Assembly: GCF_910596095.1 (NCBI RefSeq)
Contig: NC_056539.1
Coordinates: 21,877,001-21,941,000 of the forward strand
Length of the DNA: 64,000 bases
Direction: 5' to 3'
DNA from: Thunnus maccoyii
Lineage: Eukaryota > Chordata > Actinopteri > Scombriformes > Scombridae
In this document: one piece after another, positions 12,501 through 25,612 of the stretch
Layout: each line of letters opens with the position of its first letter
How positions within the stretch are numbered: position 1 is the first letter of the stretch
Notes under the pieces: generated by a model
Database searches by the model: none
What the model was told of the DNA's origin: nothing
Seen by the model: the letters and a program-made list of their open reading frames with translations, nothing else
Program-made: the position numbers and the translations under genes

Positions 12501-15500
12501 GGCAGTGAAACATAGGCTTTTCAGTCTGACATTAAGCTACTATTAAAAGAGGAAAAATAACACAAATCTAAAATGTCTAATTTATGAAATGTCTTACTCT
12601 CTCTTTTTAAACAGGCCAGGTCATTGTTGCAAATCTCTTGAACCATAAGGCTTACCAGGTTCAGATCAGACATCAGCCCACACTGGCCCGGGCCCTTAAT
12701 CCACTGTGGAGTGACTGGTCTCAAGTTGTGATTGTTCCTGGAGGTGAAGTCATCATCATGTTGTCTGTATAAATGGATGACTGGATTATAACGTTCATGT
12801 TTTTGTGGGTGGCACTTTAGACTTTATTATCCATCATTAAATAATTTTTGTTGGATCATTTACATCGTTAGACAAAGAAAGTGAGCGTTAAATCATCTTA
12901 TAGCTGCACTAGACGTAATGTAAACATCCAATTGGTTCACAAACCTGAATCACAAAATGACACAACAAAAGAGAAGAGCATCAAAATCCCCAATGACTGA
13001 TCCAATATGTAACTGTAGATTCTCTCTTCTCTGAACTGTGGTGCCAGGTATGATTACTGCCCTGAAATGATCTGTGTACACTGGAAGTCATGAATCTGAA
13101 CTCAAAATGTAATATATATCTTGTTTTGAACGGTAGCAATATGTGTCCTCACCTTTCCCACCACATTGCCTTGCACTGTATTACATTTCTGAGGTTTTGA
13201 TTCCTCGATATTTATACAGTTGCCTCTTTCCTGCCTTTGCCGATGACAAGCTGTAAAATGTGTAAGATTAGTTCCACTCTAAAAAACACTTTTGTATAAT
13301 GGAGATTTAAAAGTTCAAACTAGATGCAAAATCCCTTTTTGCAATAGAAACTATTTTCCCCAAATGAAAACAGAAATAGCCTTGTCACTAATATTTGTGT
13401 TTTTACTGCAGAGCTTGAACATAAACCCGAAGTCACCATGACCAAGACGCTTGTAAATAACGGCCGAAGAGTGACACTAACTTGGAAGGTAAACCAGTAA
13501 AGGGAAAACTACACCAAAACATACAAACCTGTGGATCTAGATTAGAGTGACACACATTTAAAACTGTTTCTTTCCACCAGCATATATTGACATTGTCCCA
13601 CAATGTGCAACAAGTACTCCAAATGAAACGAGAAAATACATAATTGGCCCATGCCCTCCAGACCAACAAATATAAGCGTTTTTTGATCCAAAAATGTCAA
13701 AAATAAAACCTGTTTATGATCTTGACAATGCTATAGTTAAGGTTTCGTTAGTTTTAGGCACTAAAATAATTTGGTTAGATTTAAGAAATTAGGGAACTTT
13801 TGTTGTCATAGTCACTATAATAATAATTGGTTTATGGCTAGGGTACGACCAAAATCATGATTAAAATATACCATTTAAGAAACCAACCAAAAGCTACCTG
13901 AGGAGTTTTAAGAAATTATACATTCACATTTGTCCAGTTGCACAATCAGTATGTCAATTTGATACTTTAATTCAGACAATTCATGGGAAATGTTGAATTG
14001 CATTGGAAGCAGCATGTGCCCATTTTAGCAGTATTCAACTTTCAGCATTATCAAAAAGTCACTAGAGTCAAAAGAAAGTTTAATTCTAACCTTCAACATC
14101 ACTAGTCCCAATGGACTAGTGATGTCCAAGTGATCAAGTAATCTGGGACATGTACATTACTCTCCTTACTCTAAAGTTTTAGCCATGCAAACAGTGTGGC
14201 TCTAAGGTTGGCAATGTCGGTCTGTTGGTCCACCACTTTTTGAATTCTTTTATTTTTAAAGCAGCTATAATCAATATTTTTGTGACAGAAACAAATGAGT
14301 TAAGTGTAATATGAGAGGAGTCGCTCATAGCATGAACCTACAGAGAATTTACCCCTGACTCTGCAGCTCCCCTCGGCTTTGTAAGAGCTTCACATCAAGT
14401 TTCACCTCATTGTTTAGCAGTCTGGCCTGCAGCTTTATTGTTTTGGTTCACCCTCACCTCTCTCAATTTTGGCCACAGTAGTCAGCTGTTTTCAGCAAAG
14501 AAGCTCTTAACTCCTATTGTACACTACCTGCTCACCACCAAACCAGACATAGTTAGCGACTAGCTGGTGAACATAGTAGAGCATTTAGCAGCTAAAGAGC
14601 AAGATATTTCCCTCAGGAGTTTTTAGAGACTAAAAATGAGTGAATACTAGACTCACATTTGCCAGATAGCCACTTGCAGCCAAAAATCCCCTGCAGATGT
14701 AAAAACATTTTCCCAATAGACCGCCATTATAAAAGGGACATCTGTAAAACTGTTGAAAAGACACCTCGAACTGCAAACAAGGTCAATTGGTACTTTTTAT
14801 TATGAATCTTTAATCCATGAAGGTTTGATGTTTATAAAAGTTTCTCCGAGCCTAGAAAAGTTCTTTTAGAGTTTGTGATGTCATTCCAATGTAAAGTCTA
14901 TGGGCTGAGTGGGAACCATCTTTATATACAGTCTATGGTGGGAATGCATGGGCGGGGCTAGAAAACAGAAGTTAGCCGGAAGCTAGAAAACTTTTCTGGC
15001 TTATGCGCCAGGCGAGAAAATTTCATTCAAATGATTGGGCGCCATCTTTGAGTCCGGTACATTGTTTTCATTTTCAAGTCTTCAGTCTCAACCGATGTTT
15101 ATCAGATTTCACACAGCTCTCTCTGGAGTCAGAAAAGACTTCATAAAACATTTTCTTACATATGCTTACCAAGACCTGAAACCGACTTTGAGCACACAAA
15201 CAAAAACAATCAGACCTTTAACTTTCTTTCATACACCTTCATCTGGCAGAAATTTCAATTTGTCTTTTGGCGTATGTATTTTGTCTTTAGTGTTAATTAG
15301 CAAATATTAGCATCCTAAAATGCTAAACTAGCGTGGCACACACAGTAAATGTTACAGCATGATTGCATGTTATCCTGATGACATTAGCTTTTAGCTTCAA
15401 GCACTGCTGTGGCCAAGTAATGCCTCACAGACTTGCTAGCATAGCTGTAGACTCTGTAGTCTTGTTCAGGGCAATCAGTGTCTCTCATACTGAAGTTTCT

Positions 15501-18500
15501 ACCACTGTATGCTTTCATTTTCATTGTTTTATTGTTCGCCCCAGTGCAGGGCTGATCCAATTGTGGTTGATTATATGTATATTTCTTTGTTCACTTACTT
15601 GAGTTTGCTGTGTTTGTCTGAATTGTTATCCATTCTGCTCCTCAGCCAGTGCAACATGCAGCAGCAGTCAGAGGAGTGACTTACAGCCTAAACGACACTC
15701 AGTCTTCTCATGGATGTCCTTGTCGTCCTGTGAAGAACAGAGATCCCATCAGCACGACTAGTTACACTACTTATGTGTCATACTCAGCTGTCAACATCTC
15801 TGTTATTGCTAGAAATGCAGCAGGGTCTTCTCCTCCAGCAATCATACAAGTGCCAGCTGAAAGTGCTGCGGATTTAAAAAGTAGGCTAAAGTGTGTTTGT
15901 GCTTGAGTGTGTCACATATGCATATTTATCCTTAAGTAGACCTTAAATACTGTTAATTCTTTTTCCCTTGCAGCTTGTGATAAAACATTACTGAATGTAA
16001 AAATAAATAAGACAACTTGCCTTGAGTGGTACGAGTTTCAAGATGGTGATCCAAGACCAGAAAATATTCTAACTTTGTCGGGAAGGAAGAAAAAAAAAGA
16101 AAAGATGCAAATAAGAAAAAGTAAGGTCACACAACTTTATCACCTTTGTTCTACAGAGAACAAAAACAAAGGAGAAGATAAAAACAAAAACAAGACAGGG
16201 TTGTTTATATGTCAAATCTTATCCTTGGTCTAACTTTACACCAAATTTCATTGATGGTTTTGAGACAAATGGGTACAAAAAACATTGTTCTTACAATTAT
16301 TTCATTTTTATTACCACCATGGTGAAAATAATAAAATAGGTCACACTGCAAACCAAAACCAAATGCAGGGAAAATACCAAACACGTGGTGGAAACACATC
16401 TGTTGTTCAGCCTTTTCTGTTGTTCATCACTTGTTTGTATCGTTACATCTTACATTGTTCATTTAATGTTATAAAATCTTGTAAAAGAAATATTTTCTCT
16501 ATAAGGTAAACTGTATATCAGTTTGACTTTCTTTCTGTTTCTGTTACAGACATAAAAGACTATGTGCGTTACCTTTACTTCGAACACAGATGTATCAGAG
16601 GGAAACCACGGACAGTTAAAATGTGCCTTTTTTATCAAAAAGAGGGTGGTAAGTGTCTTTTTAATTAGGTTGCTCCACATGTTGTGTACACTAACAAGTA
16701 CAAGTTCATATTACTAGATAATTGAGCCATAAAGTCGACCCTCTGCGGACTTTATGGCTTTACTATAACGTCACACTACTTCCTCCTTTGGTCCCAACAG
16801 GCACAAATAATTGCAACAGCAGCTAAATAGCTTTTTCTTGTAAATGTAAACACATATTATTTTTTGGGCATTTGCTAAAATGACTGATTCTGTTGTTTTT
16901 CTTTGAAGGACATTCACGTAAATGCAATTGTGCAGGGGATATTGCTTAACGGAGTAGAATGTCATTTGGTAGAAAAATTCTGTCTTTATCTTTCTTGTTT
17001 CTGCATTTTTCTTTTTGTTGCTCAGCTGGTGTCAAGTAAAACAAAAATGGAATACAGTACACCTCAACAGCATAGGAGTATAGACAAATACACATAAGTT
17101 AGGAGGTGCAATTTTCTTCTGCTTTCTCTGTCCCAGTACCAATTCCAAAAACTTAAATTTGGCAAATAATTAGCTCCTCTTTTAGGCCACGGAAGCAGAT
17201 GCAGCTCTGTCAGTCTGTCAGTCCACCATTGTGGTCCAGACTGAAAAATCTTAACAACTGAATGGACAGCCATGAAGTTTTGTGCAGACATTCGTCCTCA
17301 GAGGATGAAACCTACTTACTTTGGTGATCTCACGACTCTTCCTCTAGCGCCACCATGAGGTTGTGGGTTGAGTGAAATGTCTCAAAAACTGTTGGATGGA
17401 TTGCCAGGAAATTTGGTACAGATTATTATGGCCTTTAAGGACAAATTGTAATCACTTAATGATCATCTGACTTTTAACTTAGTGCCATCATTAGGTCAAA
17501 ATTAATTTCAATTTGATCAATACTTTTGTTTATGGCAAAAATACCTCCAAAGCTAATGACATTCCCATCAGCCTGAGCTGTACTGTGTTTAGTGCATATT
17601 AGCAAATGTTAGCAGGCTAATACAATAAACTAAGATGGTAAACAAGATAAACATTATACCTGATAAATATGAGCATGTTATCTTTGTATCACTGTGAGCG
17701 TGTTAGTATGCTGGCTAGTTCTGTGAGACACATTTTTCAGTACCCAGTGTTTTCAATAAGATGGGTTACTATATGGTGCTTACACTGATCCAGTGCAGAT
17801 TGGTGCATCAAGGTGATAAATCTAAGCCAAGTTTGTCTCCACATACTGTAAAAGAACCCTAAATTTGTATTTTCCTCTTCAGTTCCACGCAGAGAACCCC
17901 AGGACCTCACTGCGTTTAGCGAAACACACAGTTCTGTTAACCTGTTGTGGAAAGCAATTCCTTTTGTGGACCAGCAAGGTTTCCTCACACACTACAGGCT
18001 TTGCAGTGTGAAAATCGGCTCACAGGACAAGCAGAAAGGTGTGAACATCACCTTTTTTTTTTTGACTCATCTGTAGCCTTTTGTTTATTTCACAAAGCTT
18101 TGTAGACCTGAAGGGAAGAGTGCATATTTTCTCATGTATAGCTTCATGTATTATTTCAAATGTACAATATCCCAACTTTTGACTTTTGATACTCAATTTA
18201 CAAATGACAGTAACTTTCAATATACATTAGATTTTATTTCCATATCCCATTTAATTTCAGAGTGCCATAACATATCAGCCTCACTGACAAAATACTGTCT
18301 AGAAAACTTGACACCAGGAACGAGATACGATGTCACCCTTGCCGGTGTGACACGAGCGGGAGAAGGGCTTCAAGCCAATGTAACTATCAAAACGCTGCCA
18401 GAGAAGCCTGTGAATGGTACTGTATCAGACTTACAAAATGGACTCTTGTGTTGAAGCATCTTTGTGGTTTGTCATGAAGTTATAGTATATGCAAATCAAT

Positions 18501-21500
18501 GGAGCAGTTTTTCCACACGTTGCTGCTAACTAATTTTTTCCTATCTTCCTTTTTTCCCCAAATTAGTGTGGTTAAGTCTCGGATTGCTGTTTGTGTTCTT
18601 TTTAATGTCAATAATGTTCACCTTCATCTTGAAGAGGTGAGTGAGCCCGACTTTAAGCATTCTATAATTTTGGATAAAAGTAATAATAAGCCTACAAACT
18701 ACAGTATGTACTCTCTTTGTAGAGAGATGTGGAGATTTTAACAATTGATGTTCTTTAAAGCAAGACTATGTAACTTTTGCTGAACATTGGTAACTGTGGC
18801 AAATAAAGCTTAAAGGGGAGGTATACTGCAAATTTTCAGGTGTATATTTTTGTTCTGGGGCTCTACTGGAATATCTTGCATTATTTACAGTTCAAAAAAC
18901 TCCTTGTTTATCTTATACTGGCCTTTTATGCAGCCCCTTAGATCAGCCTCTGTCAGAAACAAGCCGTTTTTGCTCCTGTCTCTTTAACACCCCCCTCCTG
19001 ATGAGCTCACTCTGTTCTGATTAGTTAGTTTCAGGAAGCTTCATCTCTGCAGACTATCCTCGATTCAGGAGGCTACATGAACAAACTACAGTATGATTTT
19101 GCTGCTTTTTCTTAATCTTTACTTGAAATCGAAACATCTCAAATACATCTGTAGCAAAAAGTTTGATGTTTATGACTTGAAATCCTGTAGTGTAAAAGGA
19201 ACAGCGATAGAATATTGAGCAGAAACCCACAATAGCCAATGAGAGCGAGCTGGTCAGGAAGTGTCACCAACCGGATGTTGCGTACTTGTGTAGAACAGAA
19301 ACATGGCTGCCAACAGCACAAATAGGACTTTTGTCTCCCAAGCCAGAGAATGTATAAAAATGACTACATTTCAAATGATCACAAATTTCACTCTCCACTC
19401 CACCTGTGTACAAATTACAATAACATTAGCATGTAGCAGTAGCTTGCACTAGCCCCGTTTGAGTCTAACAATAAAACAATGTATTTCCAACTCACCTCCA
19501 GCTTAGGCTGCAAAAGGTATAAGCTTTGCTGATTCCGTCTTTTCAGCCATAAGTACATCCACAGTTTTCTTCTCTTTTTTTGCTTTTCGGTTCAAAACAT
19601 AGCACACACAATTGCAACCAGCTGACGACAATAGTTCGCCTCCATGTTTGTTTTTTTTCTAAAGTCATGTATGATCATGCAAGTTTCTGTGAGATCCTAA
19701 GTCCCTGGAATCGTGTGTGTGGTCTTACGTCTTGAATGAATCATCTGGTGTATGCATTCTTATGATTAAAATACTAAAAATAGGTTAAATCTGTTGTTAT
19801 GTCTGTGGTCTCCCACGTTTTTTAAAACCTGTTAAGATTTGAAAATCCTCTAGTGTGTACCAAGCATAAGGCTACCAACGGACGGCCGTTTATGGGCATG
19901 TTGTAACAATCTGATGTCATCACGAGGAGGAAGTAGAGGTGACTCTGAGCAGGTTAAAGTCCTGGCTTTTGACTTTCAGAGAGCATTTTACATTACATTA
20001 TTTACGTTCACCTGAAGTTTTGGAACTCTGACCATGTTTAACATAGACATCTGACATTATAACAATATAAGAATAACCAGAAGTAACAAAAAGCATGACA
20101 TGTCCCCTTTAATGACACACCAAATTTCCCTTTATTTTCCAAGATTCTCTGGAGTCAGCTGCTCGTTTTACTTTTGCGATAAACCATTGAAATGTTTGTC
20201 TGTCACATGTTAAAATGTAATAGCACAAGAGATGAGTCATGAAGTCAGCAGACTAACTTAGTAACGTCAGTTAGACAACAATATCTGAAGTTAGCGAACA
20301 TTAACCACCATAGTGGTCATACCAGAATAAGTAAGGCTGTAGCAGCAAAACCCCTGAGTGTATTTAATTTGAGTAAGGGTGCAATTTGTGTCATTTCTTT
20401 CTTCAAAAGTTACACAGTCTCAGTTCAAAGCCACTACAATGAGTAGGGGATTTTATTTACAGTCATATCAGCTTTAAAATTATTCTGATGGCATTAGATT
20501 TTTGTTGGTAGAAAAATGAAACACCCTTGATGAAAATGTGTGTAGTCCATTCGCTGCTTTTACTCTCTATCCACTCAGTTTCACAGAATAAATGGCCACA
20601 TATACTGAAGAGGCTTTAAAGTATGTGGATTTTCTGAACAACTGTTCATTTGCAATCTTTAAAGCATCTATTTGTTCCTCCTGGCTGGCACGTTTTAACA
20701 GTTTCTGTTCTTTTCTAATACTTAGAATCAAAAACTTGATGTTCCCTCCTGTGCCGACACCTGTCATTTTAGATTTCACCAATCATCAGCCACAGAATCA
20801 GGTAAATCTCATTAAGGATTGCACTTTACCTGGGTTTGAAACTGTGTCACATGTGGGTAGTTTTTGTGCTTTCTGAGTAGTTTTTGGGCTTTTAGTCATT
20901 TATGTACTATAGAAGTTTGCTATCGAGTCACAAATGCCTTGGGACACGTTTGGGGTTTTAACCTTTTTGACAATGACGTGCACTCTTTTCACACTTCTGT
21001 ACAATGTAACGGTACAACATTTTTGAAGACAGTGGAATTTTTCAATTGACTCCCACCAGAGCTTGTCAGTTCAAAAAAGTTCAAGCATAAAACATTGCAA
21101 ACAACATAAAACATCAAAGCAGGCTTAAGATTCCAGTTGCGTTAATAACATTTTGTCAAACATATTTTATATGAAAATGCACCATTTCATTGTCAGAATA
21201 TCAACGAACAAATCGTAGTATGTGTGCATGATTACAACAAACAATAGTATGTATAGAGACTGTGTGAGTGTTCCACAATCTCATCAGAAACACTGTTTGC
21301 TCGGGAAGATTTGCATTTTCTCACTATTTTGTATCATGAAGCATTCAGCAGATTTATCTCCAATAAAAGTCTAGGGCCCACAGCTGACAGTATTTTTTCT
21401 TCTGGCATTGTTAATTTGAGGTAATTGTGCTAATATCTTGCTGTTATTATGGCAATGATTTATTTATGTTGAAATAACTCATACTGCATCTTTAACACCC

Positions 21501-23042
21501 GAAAAATGATAGAAGTGGAACACAACAAGAGGCAGAGCAAAACAACAATCAACAATCAACAACGTCATCCTGAGTTTGCACATGTTGTGAATGAGTGGTA
21601 GCAAATGAGTTGTGTATGTACTCTATGTATATGTGTTAATAAGGTTGTGTTGAGTGAGTGGAGGCTGAAGTACAGTAATTAGAAAAGTAAGACAAAGACA
21701 AAAGGAGGCAGTTGATGTGAGTGGATGTATTACATATTACTTTTTCCAGGGAAGTAGATGAAATGAAGGAAAGTCCCTAATGAAGTTGCTGAAATATGAT
21801 GTGAGATAGCCACAAACCGTTGATTTGACCAGAAAGAAGAACTCTCAGACTTGGTAAACAGGGTGTACAGTAAATCAGTACAGTCAGTTCATGTCTATTC
21901 TAAGGAAGTGTCAACCGTCTTTGTGATTTAAAAAAAGAGCTCACCTCTGTTCTCCTGTGAAAAAACATGCAACTCAAATTTTTTGTGGTTGTATTTCTAA
22001 TAAAACCCTACCTCTATATCATAGGGTAAATGTAAAAAAAACATGGTTGACAAGACAAAACATGTTTTTTAGTTCTTGAAATGTTTACATCTAAGCAATC
22101 TAGTTGATCTAAGCCAAGTCAATTACAACTTATGTGTTTCAACTTACATAAAGTTACAATTTTATTTTAATTGTGATTCTTTGGTTCCTTCTAAGCTATT
22201 ATAAAGAGAAATGATAATGGATTTTAGCCTCAAATTTACATACATTTAATACTTAGATGCATAGCAACAACAGACTCTTACAGTATTTGTACAGCAGATT
22301 TTTCATTTGTATACTATTTCTTTTTATATTTAACAAAACCATTTTCCTTTCCCTCATTCTGTTTTTGGACTTCTCAAACTAATTAACAAGTTACATCTTG
22401 TTTGTTTAATCCATACAAATTGTTAAAACATGCACACAGTTTTTGGCCATGTGCAGTAAATGTCATAAGTCTCAGCTGGTTGCCTAGCAACCTCAGGGTG
22501 ATTATGAGACTAGCTTCATATTAACCTTACAGATATAAGAGTAAGCATATTTCTCAAAGTTTCAAACTATTCCTTCAATTATTTTTATTATTTTTGTATA
22601 TGGCAGTCAGAGAGGACAGCAAGCTAAGAGTTTCACTGTTTGCTCTCTGTGCATATGTTAATAAAACATGAATCTTGAATGTCACTGTTCTCTGCTAATG
22701 CGACCTACTGTACAACAGGAGACGATGGAGAAGGAAGAGAAGGTGCATGAGCTGACGTTGCACCAGCTGCCTCCAGAGCACAAGACTCTCCTCGAGGACC
22801 TCGAGGAGAGCACTGTCCAGGAGCGGGATGACAGTACTGACGAGGACCCGGAGAATGAGAGGGGAGATTCACAGATGTCAGAGGGGACCAGTGATGAGTG
22901 TTTGAGTCCTGGCTCTACAGAACAGGTGCTGAGGTGCTCTAGAGAAGACATCGAACAGATGGATGAGCTCACCATGCTGATATACAGGAAAGGACTGGTG
23001 TTCGATGTGAAGACAGACTCCCCTGAAAATGGACTTAACTGA
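9531..23042 (+). CDS. il12rb1: Interleukin-12 receptor beta 1-like class I cytokine receptor
   Basis: Coding exons: 9531-9639, 10336-10459, 10647-10795, 10922-11064, 11179-11215, 12615-12743, 13412-13488, 15646-15880, 15974-16120, 16550-16648, 17883-18038, 18261-18416, 18567-18636, 20726-20801, 22719-23042. All junctions are GT-AG, phases agree, and the sum is 2031 nt (676 aa; human IL12RB1 is about 660). Residues 1-37 are a signal peptide. Fibronectin III-type domains follow, with a WSDWS motif at 219-223. A membrane segment lies at about 521-542, and a proline box 1 (PPVPTP) at 551-556. Points favouring IL12RB1 over gp130 or IL27RA: VKYEAP opening the second domain (human VKYEPP), CPC in the third domain, box FPPVPTP (human CPPLPTP), and an acidic tail almost without tyrosines. 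The product should be a surface chain pairing with IL12RB2/IL23R partners and binding TYK2. Family assignment is firm; the orthologue name is likely. Confidence 0.8.
11425..12243. mobile_element. Non-autonomous DNA element (AAAGGGGAC family), copy A
   Basis: It starts AAAGGGGACGTATTATGC and ends with the roughly complementary GAGCACAATAGGTCCTCTTT. Interior segments such as GGTAAACGTATGTAG and GTAATCCCTGTGAGCAAAAA are shared with copy B at 62356-63241. It lies in intron 5 of the receptor gene. Non-coding. Confidence 0.75.
12283..12500. repeat. Interspersed repeat (AAGGACCAGTGTGTAGG type)
   Basis: AAGGACCAGTGTGTAGGATT followed by TAGTGGCATCTA is a motif I recognise from many fish intron repeats. 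It sits in intron 5 directly after copy A of the AAAGGGGAC element. No coding content. Confidence 0.45.
14870..15060. repeat. Probable interspersed repeat in receptor intron 7
   Basis: The segment with ATGTAAAGTCTATGGG, ATACAGTCTATGGTGG and GGGCGGGGCTAG resembles a common fish interspersed repeat. Its boundaries are not defined and no second copy is present in this window. The rest of the long intron (13489-15645) shows nothing recognisable. Confidence 0.3.
17186..17715. repeat. Interspersed repeat, copy 1 (TGGTCCAGACTGAAA family)
   Basis: TGGTCCAGACTGAAAAATCT, CAGACATTCGTCCTCAGAGG and CTTCCTCTAGCGCCACCAT are shared in order with 23413-23810. This copy lies in intron 10 of the receptor gene. 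Stops occur in every frame, so it is non-coding. Family name unknown to me. Confidence 0.65.
18810..20112. mobile_element. AAAGGGGAC-family element, long diverged copy
   Basis: The left end TTAAAGGGGAGGTATACTGC and the right end GACATGTCCCCTTTAA form terminal inverted repeats about 1.3 kb apart. The interior at about 18900-18935 (CTTGTTTATCTTATACTGGC) is the reverse complement of a segment in copies A and B. It occupies much of intron 13 of the receptor. Non-coding. Confidence 0.65.
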
Positions 23043-23284
23043 AGGTTTTTCCACTGCATAAATGTAACAGGGTTGATATGTTTGTTGACTAATACTAAAG
23101 ACTGGATGACTCAATGTAGTCTTTTTATATAGATGTCTAAAGAGCATCTTGTAATAAGGAAAATATGTAATTCTTGTTTGACATTCATGTCTGTATGACT
23201 AAACACAGTGACATTACATCACATTACATAGGGAGGCCAGTTTATGAAAGCAAGCACTCACAGGCTTTGTCAGTGCACATTGTC

Positions 23285-23290
23285 AATAAA
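23285..23290 (+). promoter_or_regulatory. Candidate poly(A) signal of the il12rb1-like gene
   Basis: AATAAA lies 243 bases after the stop codon, in + orientation. It is the first canonical hexamer downstream and would give a 3' UTR of about 260 bases. Cleavage-site evidence is lacking. Confidence 0.5.
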
Positions 23291-23412
23291 CCTTAGTAGA
23301 TAGTAAATTTTGGTTCAGACTTTTATGATTCTTACAATCTTTAGGTTTGTCCAGACAAAAAAGATTCTTACATATTGACAAATTTTGTTGCACAGACCTG
23401 CTTTTTAGCCAT

Positions 23413-23810
23413 GTCAGCGTCACCACGACGGCTCACCACTTTGGTCCAGACTGAAATATCTCAACAACATCTGATGGACTGACATGAGCTTGATTTTATA
23501 CAGACATTCATGGTCCTCAGAGGATGAAGCCTACTGTCTTTGGTGCTCCCCGGACTTTTCCTCTAGTGTCACCATAAGGCTGACATTTGTGGCTTGTATG
23601 TCCCAATAACTGTGTGATGGATTAATTAATGAATTTGGTGCCATTCTTTTTCTTTGTGAACTTTGGTGATCCCATAACTTCATCAATAGTTTTGCTTTGT
23701 GATCAAGCACCTTCAAAACTAATAACATTTCCATCAACCACAGCTGTACTTTGTGTAAGGTGCTACTTTGCATGTTAGCAAGTGCTAACACACTAAACTG
23801 AAAAACCAAT
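23413..23810. repeat. Interspersed repeat, copy 2 (TGGTCCAGACTGAAA family)
   Basis: It is colinear with 17186-17715: TGGTCCAGACTGAAATATCT, CAGACATTCATGGTCCTCAG, TTTTCCTCTAGTGTCACCAT. It starts just after the receptor gene's candidate poly(A) signal. Confidence 0.65.
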
Positions 23811-24755
23811 TAAAGGATAAATAATACTTGAACAATAAACCTATTGATTTCTCATGTAAAAATAATACTAAAATATATTAAAATCAAGGACTGCATTTTA
23901 AGTTTTAAAAAGGTATATCAATTATTCAGATGCAGGAGCATATGACCTAAATAATTTATATTGGCAGAAAAAACCTTTTGACTTTTTCAACACAACTCTC
24001 TGAACAGTTATTACATTCACTTCACTGCAACTACAAAAGATCAAAAAACAAATTTAAGACCTTAAGGTTCTACAATAACCATTACAGCCTCACCAGAGCT
24101 GCTAGCAATGGCTCCTATTATGTGTTATTTTTCTGCAATATGCAACTAAAAAAATACATTGAAAGAGTCTTGACCAAGTGTTGTTAAAACAAAACCTGTA
24201 GGAAACTACAAAGAAAAGAAGCGGTGGATGTGACGGCTGAGTAGCGCAAATGTGAACATGTCAAAAGGTGAGCATGTGACAGGAAGTGGTCACAAAAACA
24301 ATGACCTTAAAAAAGGTTCACATGCAAGTGAAATGCTAGATTACTCATAACCAAAAACACTCCTGTGGCGTTTCGAGCTCCCCTGTTCAAACAAAAACGT
24401 GTCATGCTGATTTGTTAGAAATGATGACAGACATATATTATTTTCCACCACACCGCACTTTTATTTCTCAGCAGAAAAAAAAGTATTTTTCTTGGTTCCT
24501 GCACTGTTTGGTTGTAGCTTGGTTGAGAAGACTGAAATCAGCAAGAATATCATTCACATCACTATCACTTTGTGTTACATGTTTTATCTCTCACCACATC
24601 GAGATTAAGATCACGTGTTCTGACCACAGACGGCAGGCGGACACCTAACAAATGTGATGTGTGGTGAAGTAAATACTATCAACAGACACCACAGTGCTAT
24701 GATCTGTGTGTATATTAAAATCCAGCTGAACTTGAACTTTTTTTGTCTACTACAG
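23811..24755. other. Intergenic stretch without a gene
   Basis: AT-rich sequence with only short open frames that have no recognisable motif. I see no exon, RNA gene or complete element here. Confidence 0.4.
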
Positions 24756-24985
24756 CAGTGGTTCTCAAACGTTTTCACATCAAGGATCCCTAAACTGACA
24801 CAAATTAGACCACAGACCCCCATCTGATAAAATTTTTGCTTTTAGATGTTTTATTTCAGAAAGTGTATGAAACCCATGACCAAAATACATCCATACATTC
24901 TGTCATAGATTGAGTTATTATGAAAATAAATGATTCCCCCTCTTGCTGGGGACCCCCTGGAATCCCCTCAAACATTATTCATTCT
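24756..24985. mobile_element. hAT-like non-autonomous element fragment
   Basis: It begins CAGTGGTTCTCAAACGTTTT, a typical hAT-type end, and contains the core AAAGTGTATGAAACCCATGAC shared with 501-757. It continues into GGACCCCCTGGAATCCCCTC, where the complementary terminal end is missing. Confidence 0.55.
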
Positions 24986-25612
24986 CTGCTTATGAGTCTC
25001 ATAGTTTGCTATTATGTATCAGGCTTTAACAAAACTAGTGTTGGTCATCAAATATCAGCAGGAGTATTTATACTTATACTTACCCATAACAGAAACTAAT
25101 GCACAAATATCAGCTTGTATCAGTCTTATCTTGCACTTGGTCAATCTAGGTTTTTAGTAGGACAACAGAGGAAGTTACAAAGGGCTTCAATGTCCTCATT
25201 TAGGTGATGACTAATAAAAGTTATCACAATAACAACCAAGTGTTTGGATGCATCAAAACATTTTACGTTGTTAAGAGGAGCTTTGTAATTATCAGATATT
25301 GCATCAATGGCTAGGCCTGCAGGCATCAGCAGCTAATATTAATCACAGACCTATATATATAAAAACTATTAGTGCATTCTAATATTCTCCAACTGCATTG
25401 AGTAAAATAAAGCACATTATGTACTACAAATGTAAACCAAGGTTTAATCCCACCACCAAATTTCAAAACACTAACTTGGAAAATACTCACAAAGATAGAC
25501 AATCATTAGACAGTTTTTTTTATATAATAATCATGAGTTAATAGTGAAAATATTCAAACGTGCCCCATCACTCAATCATTCATGATCTAAATTTTTCCCC
25601 AAAGTTCATATA
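24986..25612. other. Intergenic stretch without a gene
   Basis: AT-rich. No gene, RNA or complete element was recognised between the hAT fragment and the Tc1 element. Confidence 0.4.

Noticed and set aside
9531-23042. Alternative identity of the receptor as gp130 (il6st), il27ra or crlf1
   Set aside because: gp130 has a much longer tyrosine-rich tail, CRLF1 is secreted with no membrane segment, and several motifs (VKYEAP, CPC, FPPVPTP) fit IL12RB1 better than IL27RA. Not formally excluded without a phylogeny.
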